64,000 bases of DNA from Sphingobium sp. AP49 (GTDB lineage Bacteria; Pseudomonadota; Alphaproteobacteria; Sphingomonadales; Sphingomonadaceae): assembly GCF_000281715.2 (NCBI RefSeq), contig NZ_CP124576.1, positions 3,417,501 through 3,481,500 of the forward strand, written 5' to 3'. Both the position numbers and the translations under genes were made by a program. Below the pieces are notes generated by a model. It had not been told where the DNA came from. It made no database searches and saw only the letters and a program-made list of their open reading frames with translations. Every line of letters starts with the position of its first letter. Within the stretch, counting starts at the first letter, position 1. This document shows positions 36,225-44,035 of the stretch, one piece after another.

Positions 36225-36671
36225 TCAGGCGTCGGCAGTCTCTCCCTGGTTCGCGGCCATGGCGGCGGCGACATCCATCCACATCACTTCCCAGATATGG
36301 CCGTCCAGATCGGCAAAGTTGCGGCCATACATGAAGCCATGATCCTGCTTCGGGTTCGGCTCGGTCCCGCCCGCCGCCAGCGCCCTGTCCACCGTCGCGT
36401 CCACCGCGTCCCGGCTCGTCTCGCTCAAACACAGCAGCACCTGCGCGGTTTCATGGGCATTGGGGATCTTGCGCGGGGTAAAGCCGGCGAACCGTTCATG
36501 GGTCAGCAGCATCGCGTGGATCGTCTCGGAAAAACTGATCATCTGCGCGCTGTCATCGGCGAAATCATTGTTCCGCGTGGCGCCGACCGCTTCATAGAAG
36601 GCGATCGCGGCGGGCAGATCGGTGACGGGCAGGTTGACGAAGATCATCTTCGGCGCGGGCACATCGGCCAT
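36225..36671 (-). CDS. VOC family protein
   Basis: A 148-residue single VOC domain: M-I-F-V-N-L-P-V-T-D-L-P-A-A-I-A-F-Y at the start, and G-R-N-F-A-D-L-D-G-H-I-W-E-V at the end with the conserved D-x-D-G-H-x-W-E motif that supplies a metal ligand. ATG 36671 follows AGGAGAG by five bases. It is the first gene of the minus-strand run, 113 bases from the divergent HxlR-type regulator at 36785, which probably controls it. Confidence 0.87.
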   Translation of the reverse strand: MADVPAPKMIFVNLPVTDLPAAIAFYEAVGATRNNDFADDSAQMISFSETIHAMLLTHERFAGFTPRKIPNAHETAQVLLCLSETSRDAVDATVDRALAAGGTEPNPKQDHGFMYGRNFADLDGHIWEVMWMDVAAAMAANQGETADA

Positions 36672-36784
36672 CGTCTCTCTCCTCATGCTTTCCCGGCGGC
36701 TCGCACCTTTGTCTGAGTCGCCGACTTGAACTTTGTGCGCCCGAAGATTATATTATGCAACAGACAAGTTAGAAAAGATAACCA

Positions 36785-37459
36785 ATGAGTCCCAACCCGC
36801 GCAAACGCGCCTATCAGGATGGCTGTGCCACCGCCCATGCGCTCGATCTGATCGGCGATCGCTGGGCGATGCCGATCATGCGGGAATTGCTGCTCGGTCC
36901 CAAGCGCTTCACCGACCTGCGCGCCAGCCTGCCCGGAATCAGCGCCAATGTGCTGACCCAGCGGCTGGAGGAACTGGAAGCGGCCAGCATCCTGGTCCGC
37001 CGTCGCCTGCCCCCGCCCGCCGCCAGCCAGATTTACGAACTGACCCAATGGGGCCGCGAGTCGGAAATCTTGTTCATGGTTCTGGGCCGCTGGGCCTGCC
37101 GATCGCCGACGATGCAGCCGGGCATGCCGATGAGCCAGGTATCGGTGGTGATGTCGATGCGCACGATGATCGATCGCGCCGCGATCGGCGATCTGGATGC
37201 GACGATCGGCTTCCGCTTCGGTGAGGAGGAATTTCGCGCCACGCTGCACGATGGCGATTTCACCATCGATCGGGGCGCAGCGGCCGGCGCCGACCTGATC
37301 TTCACCGGCGACCAGAATGCGCTCGCCGCCATCGTCTATGGCGGCCAGTCCTTCGCCGCGATGGCCCCGGCCTTACTGGTGGAGGGCGACCGGGCGCTGG
37401 CGGAGCGGTTCGTCCGCCTCTTCCCCCTGCCGCCCAAGGCGCCCTCAACCGTCAGCTAG
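36785..37459 (+). CDS. HxlR-type transcriptional regulator with C-terminal SCP2-like domain
   Basis: Residues 1-110 form the winged helix of the HxlR family (H-A-L-D-L-I-G-D-R-W, L-L-L-G-P-K-R-F-T-D-L, L-T-Q-R-L-E-E-L). The remaining 110 residues resemble a sterol-carrier-like small-ligand domain (A-D-L-I-F-T-G-D-Q-N-A-L). Such fusions suggest ligand control. It diverges from the VOC/DUF1428 run and is the natural candidate for its regulator. The last eight bases overlap the convergent SMR exporter gene. Confidence 0.87.
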   Translation: MSPNPRKRAYQDGCATAHALDLIGDRWAMPIMRELLLGPKRFTDLRASLPGISANVLTQRLEELEAASILVRRRLPPPAASQIYELTQWGRESEILFMVLGRWACRSPTMQPGMPMSQVSVVMSMRTMIDRAAIGDLDATIGFRFGEEEFRATLHDGDFTIDRGAAAGADLIFTGDQNALAAIVYGGQSFAAMAPALLVEGDRALAERFVRLFPLPPKAPSTVS

Positions 37460-37772
37460 GCGACGCCAGCTTCATCATGACAAGGCCCGACAGGATCAGC
37501 GCCGCCGCCGCCAGCCGCGCCGGGCTGATCGCTTCGCCCAGGAAGGCGACGCCGACGGCAAAGGCCCCCAGCGCCCCGATCCCGGTCCAGATCATATAGG
37601 CGGTGCCCAGCGGCAGGGTGCGCATCGAAAAGGACAACAGCCCGAAACTGGCGATCATCGCGCCAAGGGTGATGAGGCTCGGCACCAGCCGGGTGAAGCC
37701 CTGCGACTGCTTCATCGCAAAGGCCCAGACGATTTCGAGCAATCCGGCAAAAAACAGGGCAATCCAGGCCAT
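37452..37772 (-). CDS. SMR family exporter of the SugE/Gdx (guanidinium) type
   Basis: A 106-residue protein with four transmembrane helices and the essential membrane-embedded glutamate in G-L-L-E-I-V-W-A-F (residue 13). The W-A-F-A-M-K-Q-S-Q-G-F-T-R sequence and the T-A-Y-M-I-W-T-G-I-G motif are those of the SugE/Gdx branch, whose studied members export guanidinium in exchange for protons, rather than of EmrE. GGAG lies before the ATG. A structured leader (37796-37874) precedes it. Confidence 0.88.
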   Translation of the reverse strand: MAWIALFFAGLLEIVWAFAMKQSQGFTRLVPSLITLGAMIASFGLLSFSMRTLPLGTAYMIWTGIGALGAFAVGVAFLGEAISPARLAAAALILSGLVMMKLASPS

Positions 37773-37795
37773 GATGGCGCTCCTTCACAGGGGCG

Positions 37796-37874
37796 CCGGG
37801 CCGTCCCGGACTTGAAACCCGCATGCGGGGGAGGACGTGGCCTCGCTTGACGAAGCTCAGATAGTCCTCTCCCC
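37796..37874 (-). promoter_or_regulatory. Structured leader upstream of the SMR exporter gene
   Basis: On the minus strand a long stem (arms 37864-37874 and 37827-37836) encloses a small hairpin. After it come a CCCGCATGCGGG palindrome and a hairpin (37796-37809) whose stem CCGGG/CCCGG closes an ACGG tetraloop, ending about 25 bases before the start codon. ACGR loops are the ligand-binding loops of guanidine-II riboswitches, but that class needs two of them and I see one. A regulatory leader is possible. Confidence 0.35.
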
Positions 37875-37897
37875 TGCAGGAGGCAAGGTCCAGGGCC

Positions 37898-38638
37898 TCA
37901 ATGCGCCCCGTTCAGCATCCCGAACACCTGGTCGAACTCGCCGCGCTTGGTCGCCTCGCTCAGGAACTTCACCCGCTCGACATGGATTTCCGCTGGGGTC
38001 GGCTCCTGCCGCAGCAGGCCCATCGTCTCGCTGATGAAATCGGCGAGCGGCATCATTTGCGGATTTTCGGCATGGCCGGGCATCAGGTCGGTCTGCACGC
38101 CCGGCGGCACGATCTCCACCACCTCGACGCCCGTGTCCTTGAGCTGCTCGCGCATCGCCAGCGACCAGCCATGGATCGCCGCCTTGGTCGCGCTGTAGGT
38201 CGGCGTCGCCGCCAGCGGGACGAAGGCCAGGCCCGACGACACGGTCAGGATCGTCGCGCTCTTCTGCGCCAGCAGATGCGGCAACAGGGCATGGGTCAGG
38301 CGGATCGGGCCGAGCAGATTGGTGGCGACCGTCGCTTCGGCGATGGCGAGGTCGATCCTGTCCTCCGCCACCATGATGCCGGCATTCAGCAGCACCGCGT
38401 CGAGCGCCGGGAAATCGGCGACCAGCTTGTCCGCAAAGGCCGCGATCGCTGCCGGATCTTCCATGTCGATCACCATCGACGCCATGCCGGGGTGGGCTGC
38501 GACCACCTCGTCGAGCGCCGCCTGCCGCCGTCCGCCGATGATGACCTGGTTGCCCGCCGCGTGATATTCATGCGCCAGCGCCGCGCCGATGCCCGAACCG
38601 CCGCCGGTGATGAGGATGGTGTTGCCGGAATTTTTCAT
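37898..38638 (-). CDS. Short-chain dehydrogenase/reductase (DltE-like)
   Basis: A 246-residue classical SDR. The cofactor loop is T-G-G-G-S-G-I-G near residue 11, N-A-G is at about 85-87, the catalytic Ser lies in V-S-S-G-L and the Y-S-A-T-K motif is near 150. It should be an NAD(P)-dependent oxidoreductase on an unidentified alcohol or ketone. It diverges from an HxlR-type regulator (38812), a very common pairing in which the regulator controls the SDR gene. Confidence 0.9.
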   Translation of the reverse strand: MKNSGNTILITGGGSGIGAALAHEYHAAGNQVIIGGRRQAALDEVVAAHPGMASMVIDMEDPAAIAAFADKLVADFPALDAVLLNAGIMVAEDRIDLAIAEATVATNLLGPIRLTHALLPHLLAQKSATILTVSSGLAFVPLAATPTYSATKAAIHGWSLAMREQLKDTGVEVVEIVPPGVQTDLMPGHAENPQMMPLADFISETMGLLRQEPTPAEIHVERVKFLSEATKRGEFDQVFGMLNGAH

Positions 38639-38659
38639 GGGAAAGCTCCTTTGACCGAA

Positions 38660-38730
38660 GCATCGCGCGTAAAAGTGGGAACCAGTTTTACGCGGAGCGA
38701 TGCGTTACAAAAAACTGGAGCGTGCTCCAG
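38660..38730. repeat. Two-hairpin intergenic element, copy 1
   Basis: A hairpin with arms GCATCGC (38660-38666) and GCGATGC (38697-38703), extended inside by GTAAAA/TTTTAC, is followed by the perfect palindrome CTGGAGCGTGCTCCAG (38715-38730). A related two-hairpin element with a similar AGGTGGAACAG core lies upstream of lysC at 43708-43808. Confidence 0.65.
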
Positions 38731-38774
38731 TGGCTTGCCCATCAATTTAGGCCTATACTCTCTTTTGGAAAGAA

Positions 38775-38790
38775 GGCACCGAAAAGTGCC
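38775..38790. promoter_or_regulatory. Candidate operator between SDR and HxlR genes
   Basis: An inverted repeat GGCAC-CGAAAA-GTGCC lies 22 bases before the HxlR start codon, in the divergent intergenic region. Position and symmetry suit a binding site of the dimeric HxlR protein, but there is no direct evidence. Confidence 0.3.
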
Positions 38791-38811
38791 ATAGGCACCC
38801 AAAGGTAAGAA

Positions 38812-39246
38812 ATGGCCAATCCGCTGGAATCCCGCTTCGCCACGGCCGAAATAGCCGCCGCCGAGCAGTATCTCGACCATGATCCGCCGACCGAACTCGA
38901 TCCGCGGGTGGAGCGACTCGTCAACGAATTGATCGGCCGGGTCGCCGACAAATGGACGATGCTGATCCTGGAACTGCTGGAGGAGCGCGGCACGCTGCGC
39001 TTTACCGAGATCGGCCGTGCGGTCGAGGGGATCAGCCAGAAGATGCTGACCCAGACGCTCCGCCAGATGGAGCGCGACGGCCTGCTCACCCGCACCGTCC
39101 ATCCGGTCGTGCCGCCGCGCGTCGACTATGCCCTCACCCCGCTCGGCAACAGCCTCAGCGCCGCCTTCTGCGGCGTCTGGGTCTGGGCCGAACGCAATCT
39201 CGCCACGGTCGAGGACGCCCGCGCCCGCTTCGACGCGCGCGCCTGA
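38812..39246 (+). CDS. HxlR-type transcriptional regulator
   Basis: A 144-residue winged-helix protein with the HxlR pattern: R-V-A-D-K-W-T-M-L-I-L-E-L-L near residue 45, L-R-F-T-E-I-G-R-A-V, I-S-Q-K-M-L-T-Q-T-L-R-Q-M in the recognition helix and V-D-Y-A-L-T-P-L-G in the wing. HxlR regulators often sense electrophiles or quinones. It diverges from the SDR gene (37898-38638), its probable target. The start follows AGGTAAG-like sequence. It converges on the lipoprotein gene with an eight-base gap. Confidence 0.9.
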   Translation: MANPLESRFATAEIAAAEQYLDHDPPTELDPRVERLVNELIGRVADKWTMLILELLEERGTLRFTEIGRAVEGISQKMLTQTLRQMERDGLLTRTVHPVVPPRVDYALTPLGNSLSAAFCGVWVWAERNLATVEDARARFDARA

Positions 39247-39254
39247 CTACGACC

Positions 39255-40217
39255 TCAAGGCTCCTGCGGCGCTGGCACTGGCTGTAGCGGCAATTTGGGC
39301 GCCTCAGCCTGCGGCTGGGTCGGCACGACGGGCGGCGGCGCAGCCGGGGCAACCGGCGCAGGCGCCCCTTCATATTGCGGTGCCGGCGCGCCCTCATATT
39401 GCGGCGTCAGGGTCGGCACGACGGCCGGCGCGCCCTCGGCGGCAGCGTCGCCTGGCGGTGGCGGTGGCGGGGTCGCATCGCTCACAACCTGGCCCACGCT
39501 CGGCGCAAAGTTCTGGGGTGGCGCGTCGCCCGGCGGGATCGGGGGTGGCGGCAGCGGCGTGGGCGACACCACCAGCGTCACTGTCCCGCCAAAGCGCGAC
39601 TGCCACTCGGCCAGCCGCCGCAGATAGTCGGCATAGGCCTCGTAGAAATCCTGGAACGGCTTTTCCAGCTCGGTCAGCGCCTGCGGCGCAGCAGGCAGCA
39701 ACTGCCCCGGCGGCAGGGCCAGCAGCCGCGCGCCGACCGCGATCGCCACCGGGCAAAAGCTCTTCGTGACCGGCGGCAGGGCGAAGAAATTGTAGACGAC
39801 GGTGTTCAGCCGTTCGCGCTGGGCGATACTGGTTCGGCCATAGGCATAACCATAATTGCGCTCCACCGCCGCATTGGCCTCCGCCAGTTCGGCGCGATGC
39901 ACCGCCAGCAGCTGATTATATTGCTGCCGCGCCCGCGCATCGGTGCAGTTGAGAGCGGCGACGTTCAGCGCCATACGCACATGCCAAAGCGCGGTATTGT
40001 TGGTGACGCCGCGATTGGGGGTCAGATATTTGCCGTCATCCCCCTTGTCCGGAATGCTCATCTCCTCGACCGCGTTCATCGGCGGGCGGGGCATCACCGT
40101 TTCCACGACTGGCGGCGGCGGCGTGGGTGGCGCCTTCTGCTCCGGCGCCGCACAGGCCGCCACTGCCAATATGGCCGCCAGCGACAGGCGCGAAAGCAAA
40201 GGGCGAGGGAAGGACAT
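39255..40217 (-). CDS. Lipoprotein of an uncharacterised paralogous family, copy 1
   Basis: The 320-residue protein has a lipoprotein signal (V-A-A-C near residue 22) and a Pro-rich linker. A conserved core of about 150 residues contains L-W-H-V-R-M-A-L-N-V-A-A-L-N-C, Q-Q-Y-N-Q-L-L-A-V-H and Q-R-E-R-L-N-T-V-V-Y-N-F-F-A-L-P-P. The C-terminal tail is low complexity, rich in Pro/Ala, with two tandem Q-Y-E-G-A-P-A-P units. The core recurs in the next gene upstream (40418-41190). Two conserved cysteines (N-C-T and F-C-P) could form a disulfide. Function is unknown. Confidence 0.78.
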   Translation of the reverse strand: MSFPRPLLSRLSLAAILAVAACAAPEQKAPPTPPPPVVETVMPRPPMNAVEEMSIPDKGDDGKYLTPNRGVTNNTALWHVRMALNVAALNCTDARARQQYNQLLAVHRAELAEANAAVERNYGYAYGRTSIAQRERLNTVVYNFFALPPVTKSFCPVAIAVGARLLALPPGQLLPAAPQALTELEKPFQDFYEAYADYLRRLAEWQSRFGGTVTLVVSPTPLPPPPIPPGDAPPQNFAPSVGQVVSDATPPPPPPGDAAAEGAPAVVPTLTPQYEGAPAPQYEGAPAPVAPAAPPPVVPTQPQAEAPKLPLQPVPAPQEP

Positions 40218-40417
40218 TCAAGTCTCCGAAGGTCTGGGCCGACATCAATGCCGGGCATTTCCACCGGAGGAAACATGCTTAATGCACAGCCGATCACGCT
40301 CCTGCGCACGGCTCGTCGCGACATACCCGCCCGGCTGCTGTTAAAGTCCCGCTATCCCAATTGGTTGCAATGCAGCAAGCACTTGGGACGCAGAAAGGGC
40401 GGGGGGATCAAATATTT

Positions 40418-41190
40418 TCAGTCGGCGCGCGCCAGAAGCCGCGACAACGCGCCCTTGGGCGCGATCACATCGTCGTCGGCCATCATGTCCGCGCTGTTGA
40501 GACTGACTTTGAGTGCTACCGGCACCGGCGCGCCAGCCGGCGCCATCGTCAACGTCCGGTTCGCGCGCCAGCTGGCGAGCCGCGTTTGATAGGCGGCATA
40601 GGCCTCGTAGAAATCGGTGAAGGGCTGTTCCAGCATGGCAAGGCCCGTCGGCGCATAGGCGATCAACTGGTCCGCAGGCAGGCTGTTGACGGCCGCGCCC
40701 ACGCGCACCGCCTGCGCGCAAAAGGCCGCCTGCGCCGGCGGCAGGGCAAAGAAATTATAGACGATGGTGTTGAGCCGCTCGCGCTGCGGGATCGCCGCGC
40801 CGCCGAACTTGGCCTTATATTCGCCCTCGACCTGCATATTGGCCTTGGCCAGCATCGCCTTATGGCGGGCGAGAAACTGATTATATTGCAGCCGCGCCGC
40901 GTCCGCATTCCCCTGGCAGGACAGCGCCGCCACATTCAGCGCCATGCGGACATGCCACAGCGTCGCAGGCGCGCTGAGATTGCGGTTGGGCGTCGCGCGC
41001 AAGCCATCGGCGCCGATCGGGGGATCTGCATATTGGCCGTCGCGCCCAGTGGTGGCAGCGGCTGTGGCATCGCCTGGACCGGCATCGGCGCGGGCGGCGC
41101 GACCGCCACCTCCTTGTGACCGGCACAGCCCGCCAACAGGGCCATGCCCCCCAGCGGGCACAGCAGCACAGGACGAAGGGACGCACGCAT
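40418..41190 (-). pseudogene. Lipoprotein of the same family, copy 2, frameshifted
   Basis: The N-terminal frame from ATG 41190 gives a lipoprotein signal with G-C near residue 22 and a Pro-rich linker ending N-M-Q-I-P, with GGAG at seven bases. The body is in another frame and starts P-I-G-A-D-G-L-R-A-T-P-N-R, then L-W-H-V-R-M-A-L-N-V-A-A-L-S-C and the rest of the core of copy 1. The switch falls in a run of five G at 41019-41023 (plus strand); a sixth would restore one frame of about 257 codons. It lacks the long repetitive tail of copy 1. Confidence 0.82.
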
Positions 41191-41283
41191 GGATAGTCTC
41201 CGGCAACTCTTGTGCCGGGAACCATGCCCGATATTGGTTAAGAGCCGATAAAGCCTGTTTTCAGCTCACCGCATCGCAGCGGT

Positions 41284-42297
41284 TCAGGCCGCGCGGCGCT
41301 CCAGCGCAGTTGCGGCCTGCGCCATCAGCTCGGCGATGATGTCGGCGACCGGCTCTTCCTTGGTCACCATGCCGACCGACTGGCCCGCCATCAGCGACCC
41401 GCCCTCGACATCACCGTCGATCACGGCACGGCGCAGCGCACCGGCCCAGAAATGCTCGATCTGCAACTGCGCTTCCATCATGTCGACGGCCCCCTGATCC
41501 AGCAGATTGGCGACCTCGCGCTGCTTGGCGGTGAAATTCTCCATCCCTGCATTTTTGAGCGACCGGACCGGGATCACCGGCAGGCGCGGGTCGATCTGCA
41601 CGCTGGCGATCGCGTCGCGCGCCGACGCACGGAAGAAGGCCTTCTTGAATGCGGGATGGGCGATGCTCTCGCTCGCGCAGGCAAAGCGCGTGCCCAGCTG
41701 CACGCCGGCCGCGCCCATTTCCAGATAGGCGGCGATCGCCTCGCCCCGGCCGATGCCGCCGGCGACGAACACCGGCACCTGCTCCGCCATTTCGGGCAGG
41801 ATTTCCTGCGCCAGCACGCTGGTCGCCACCGGGCCGATATGGCCGCCCGCTTCCATCCCCTCGACCACCAGCGCGTCGACGCCCGATCGCACCAGCTTCT
41901 TCGCCAGCGCCAGCGCCGGGGCGAAACAGATCAGCTTGGCCCCATTGGCCTTGATCGCCTCGATGCTGCCCTTGGGCGGCAGGCCGCCGGCCAGCACGAC
42001 ATGCGACACGTCATGCCTGGCGCACACTTCGATCAGGTCGAACAGTTGCGGGTGCATGGTGATCAGGTTCACGCCGAACGGCTTGTCGGTCAGCGCCTTG
42101 GTCGCCGCAATCTCCGCGTCCAGCAATTCGGGCGTCATCGCGCCACAGGCGATCACGCCGAAACCGCCGGCGTTCGAGATCGCCGAAACCAGATGCCGCT
42201 CGCTGACCCAGCTCATCGCCCCGCACAGGATCGCACTCTCGCAGCCGAGAAATTCGGTGCCGCGGGCCATCAGGGAAGCGAGTTTGGCAGTGGTCAT
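41284..42297 (-). CDS. Nitronate monooxygenase / enoyl reductase-like FMN protein
   Basis: A 337-residue TIM-barrel flavoprotein of the nitronate monooxygenase (2-nitropropane dioxygenase) family. Typical segments are S-N-A-G-G-F-G-V-I, P-F-G-V-N-L-I-T, V-E-G-M-E-A-G-G-H-I-G, G-G-I-G-R-G-E-A-I and M-G-A-A-G-V-Q-L-G-T-R-F. These bind FMN and place the catalytic His in the G-G-H motif. Family members oxidise nitronates or reduce enoyl groups. It lies downstream of lysC but a terminator (42325-42344) separates them. Confidence 0.9.
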   Translation of the reverse strand: MTTAKLASLMARGTEFLGCESAILCGAMSWVSERHLVSAISNAGGFGVIACGAMTPELLDAEIAATKALTDKPFGVNLITMHPQLFDLIEVCARHDVSHVVLAGGLPPKGSIEAIKANGAKLICFAPALALAKKLVRSGVDALVVEGMEAGGHIGPVATSVLAQEILPEMAEQVPVFVAGGIGRGEAIAAYLEMGAAGVQLGTRFACASESIAHPAFKKAFFRASARDAIASVQIDPRLPVIPVRSLKNAGMENFTAKQREVANLLDQGAVDMMEAQLQIEHFWAGALRRAVIDGDVEGGSLMAGQSVGMVTKEEPVADIIAELMAQAATALERRAA

Positions 42298-42319
42298 GTC
42301 GTCAAGCCTTCAAGATACA

Positions 42320-42344
42320 AAAAGCCCCTCCCCGTCGGGAGGGG
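42320..42344 (-). terminator. Terminator after lysC
   Basis: Arms CCCCTCCC (42325-42332) and GGGAGGGG (42337-42344) pair perfectly around a four-base loop, and on the minus strand the stem is followed by GC and five T. The flanking sequence has the look of a dispersed GGGAGGGG element that here may serve as the terminator. Confidence 0.7.
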
Positions 42345-42418
42345 TTGGGGCGGGAGCATGTCGAAGCAGGCCCCCTCACCCTTCCTCATCCCTCCCCTGA
42401 CCGGGGAGAGGCAAAAAA

Positions 42419-43683
42419 TCAAGCCGCCGGGGCGTCCAGGCCATAGGCGGTGTGCAGCACGCGCACCGCCAGTTCGGTCTCGTCCTCGTCGATCAGCACC
42501 GAAACCTTGATCTCGCTGGTGGAGATCGCCTCGATGTTGATGCCGCGTTCGGCCAGCGTCTTGAACATGGTGGCGGCGACGCCGGCATGGCTGCGCATGC
42601 CCACGCCCACGACGCTGATCTTGGCCACTTCGGTGTCGGTGATGATCCGGCGGAAGCCGATCGCGTCCTTGTTGGCTTCCAGGATGTCGACGCTGCGGGC
42701 GAGGTCCGCGCGCGGGACGGTGAAGGTGACGTCCGTCTCCTCATTGTCCTTGCTGTCATTCTGGATGATCATGTCGACGTTGATCGCCGCATCGGCCAGC
42801 GGGGTGAAGATGCTGGCCACCGCGCCCGGCTTGTCGGGCACGCGGGTGACGATGATCTTCGCCTCATTCTTGTCATGGGCGATGCCGGTGATGAGCTGAC
42901 GTTCCATCTTGGTTTCCTTGAGCTTGGCTTCCAGTTCCTCGTCGCTCACGATCAGCGTGCCGGGAGGTCGTCCTGGGTGGGATCATCGAAGGAGGAAAGC
43001 ACCTGCACGACCACGCCTTCCTTCATGGCGAGGCCGACCGAGCGGGTCTGCAGCACCTTGGCGCCGACCGAGGCCAGTTCCAGCATTTCCTCATAGGTGA
43101 CGAGGTCCAGCTTGCGGGCGCGCGCCACGATGCGCGGGTCGGTGGTGTAGACGCCGTCGACGTCGGTATAGATGTCGCAGCGATCGGCCTTGACGGCCGC
43201 GGCCACCGCGACCGCCGACGTGTCCGAACCGCCACGGCCCAGCGTCGACACCCGGCCATCGTCCATCATGCCCTGGAAACCGGGGATGACGGCGACCTGG
43301 CCGGACTGCATCGCCGCGATCAGCGCATCGGTCTCGATCGTGCTGATGCGTGCCTTGGCATGGGCCTCGATCGTGCGGATCGGCAATTGCCAGCCCAGCC
43401 AGCTGCGCGCGTCCACGCCGATCGCCTTCAGCGTCATCGCCAGCAGGCCGCTGGTGACCTGCTCGCCCGCGGCCACGACGACATCATATTCGGCGGGGTC
43501 GTAAAGCGCCGAAGCTTCCTTGCAGAAGCCGACCAGGCGATCGGTCTCGCCGGCCATGGCCGATACCACGACCGCGACTTCATGGCCCTGGTCGACGACA
43601 TGTTTGACGCGCGCGGCCACGTTGCGAATTCGCTCCATCCCCGCCATGGAGGTGCCGCCGAATTTCATCACGATGCGCGCCAT
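42419..43683 (-). pseudogene. lysC: Aspartate kinase, interrupted by a one-base frameshift
   Basis: LysC phosphorylates aspartate, the first step to lysine, diaminopimelate, threonine and methionine. Frame one (43683-42952) is the catalytic domain: V-M-K-F-G-G-T-S-M at the start, G-R-G-G-S-D-T-S-A near 155 and [10 protein letters not shown]. It then stops at D-D-L-P-A-R. Frame two continues as [10 protein letters not shown] with the two ACT domains (V-P-D-K-P-G-A-V-A; G-V-G-M-R-S-H-A-G-V-A). One more G in the GGG at 42962-42964 (plus strand) gives one 421-residue protein. As written, the ACT part could start only at a GTG, which would not be the normal in-frame beta subunit. Confidence 0.9.
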
Positions 43684-44035
43684 TTGCTTGTCGAACCTAT
43701 CCTTTAAGCGTTTTCAAAGCAGGTGGAACAGCTGCTGACTTCAGAAAACGCGACCAACAAAAGATCTGGAGCAGCCGAACCGATGCAATCGGATCGGACA
43801 CTGCTCCAATTGTGAAACAAAATGTCCCAAAGGGGCAAAACGGCTGCCCTATTAGCAGCCGCGACGGATATGGCAAGCAGTCCTGCCCCACCGTCTGCCG
43901 CGGCAGCGGTCCATTTCCAGCACCATGCCCCGCCTTCAAAGACATAGCCATGACAGCATGGCAGATTGGCCTTCTCGCCGCCCGCTGCTAGAACCGCCGC
44001 ACGGGTGCTTCGCCACCCAGCAAGACCCAAGGTGC
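43684..44035. other. 352-base intergenic region between lysC and ubiG
   Basis: No gene is supported. It holds the divergent promoters of lysC and ubiG and the two-hairpin element at 43708-43808. Open frames on the minus strand (to 44030) have no recognisable features. Confidence 0.6.
43708..43808. repeat. Two-hairpin intergenic element, copy 2 (lysC leader)
   Basis: Hairpin one has arms GCGTTTTC (43708-43715) and GAAAACGC (43744-43751). Hairpin two has outer arms TGGAGCAG (43767-43774) and CTGCTCCA (43801-43808) with an inner CCGAACCGA/TCGGATCGG stem. The layout matches the element at 38660-38730. It lies in the 5' leader of lysC, so it could affect expression. Confidence 0.65.

Noticed and set aside
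37796..37874. Guanidine-II riboswitch
   Set aside because: Only one ACGR loop is present, so the class cannot be claimed; kept only as a possible structured leader.
42419..42949. Separate beta subunit of aspartate kinase from an internal start
   Set aside because: In organisms with such a subunit the internal start is in frame with the full protein. Here it is out of frame, so a frameshift explains it better.
43708..43808. Lysine riboswitch upstream of lysC
   Set aside because: The fold is two simple hairpins, similar to an element upstream of an unrelated gene at 38660-38730, and lacks the five-helix lysine-riboswitch layout.
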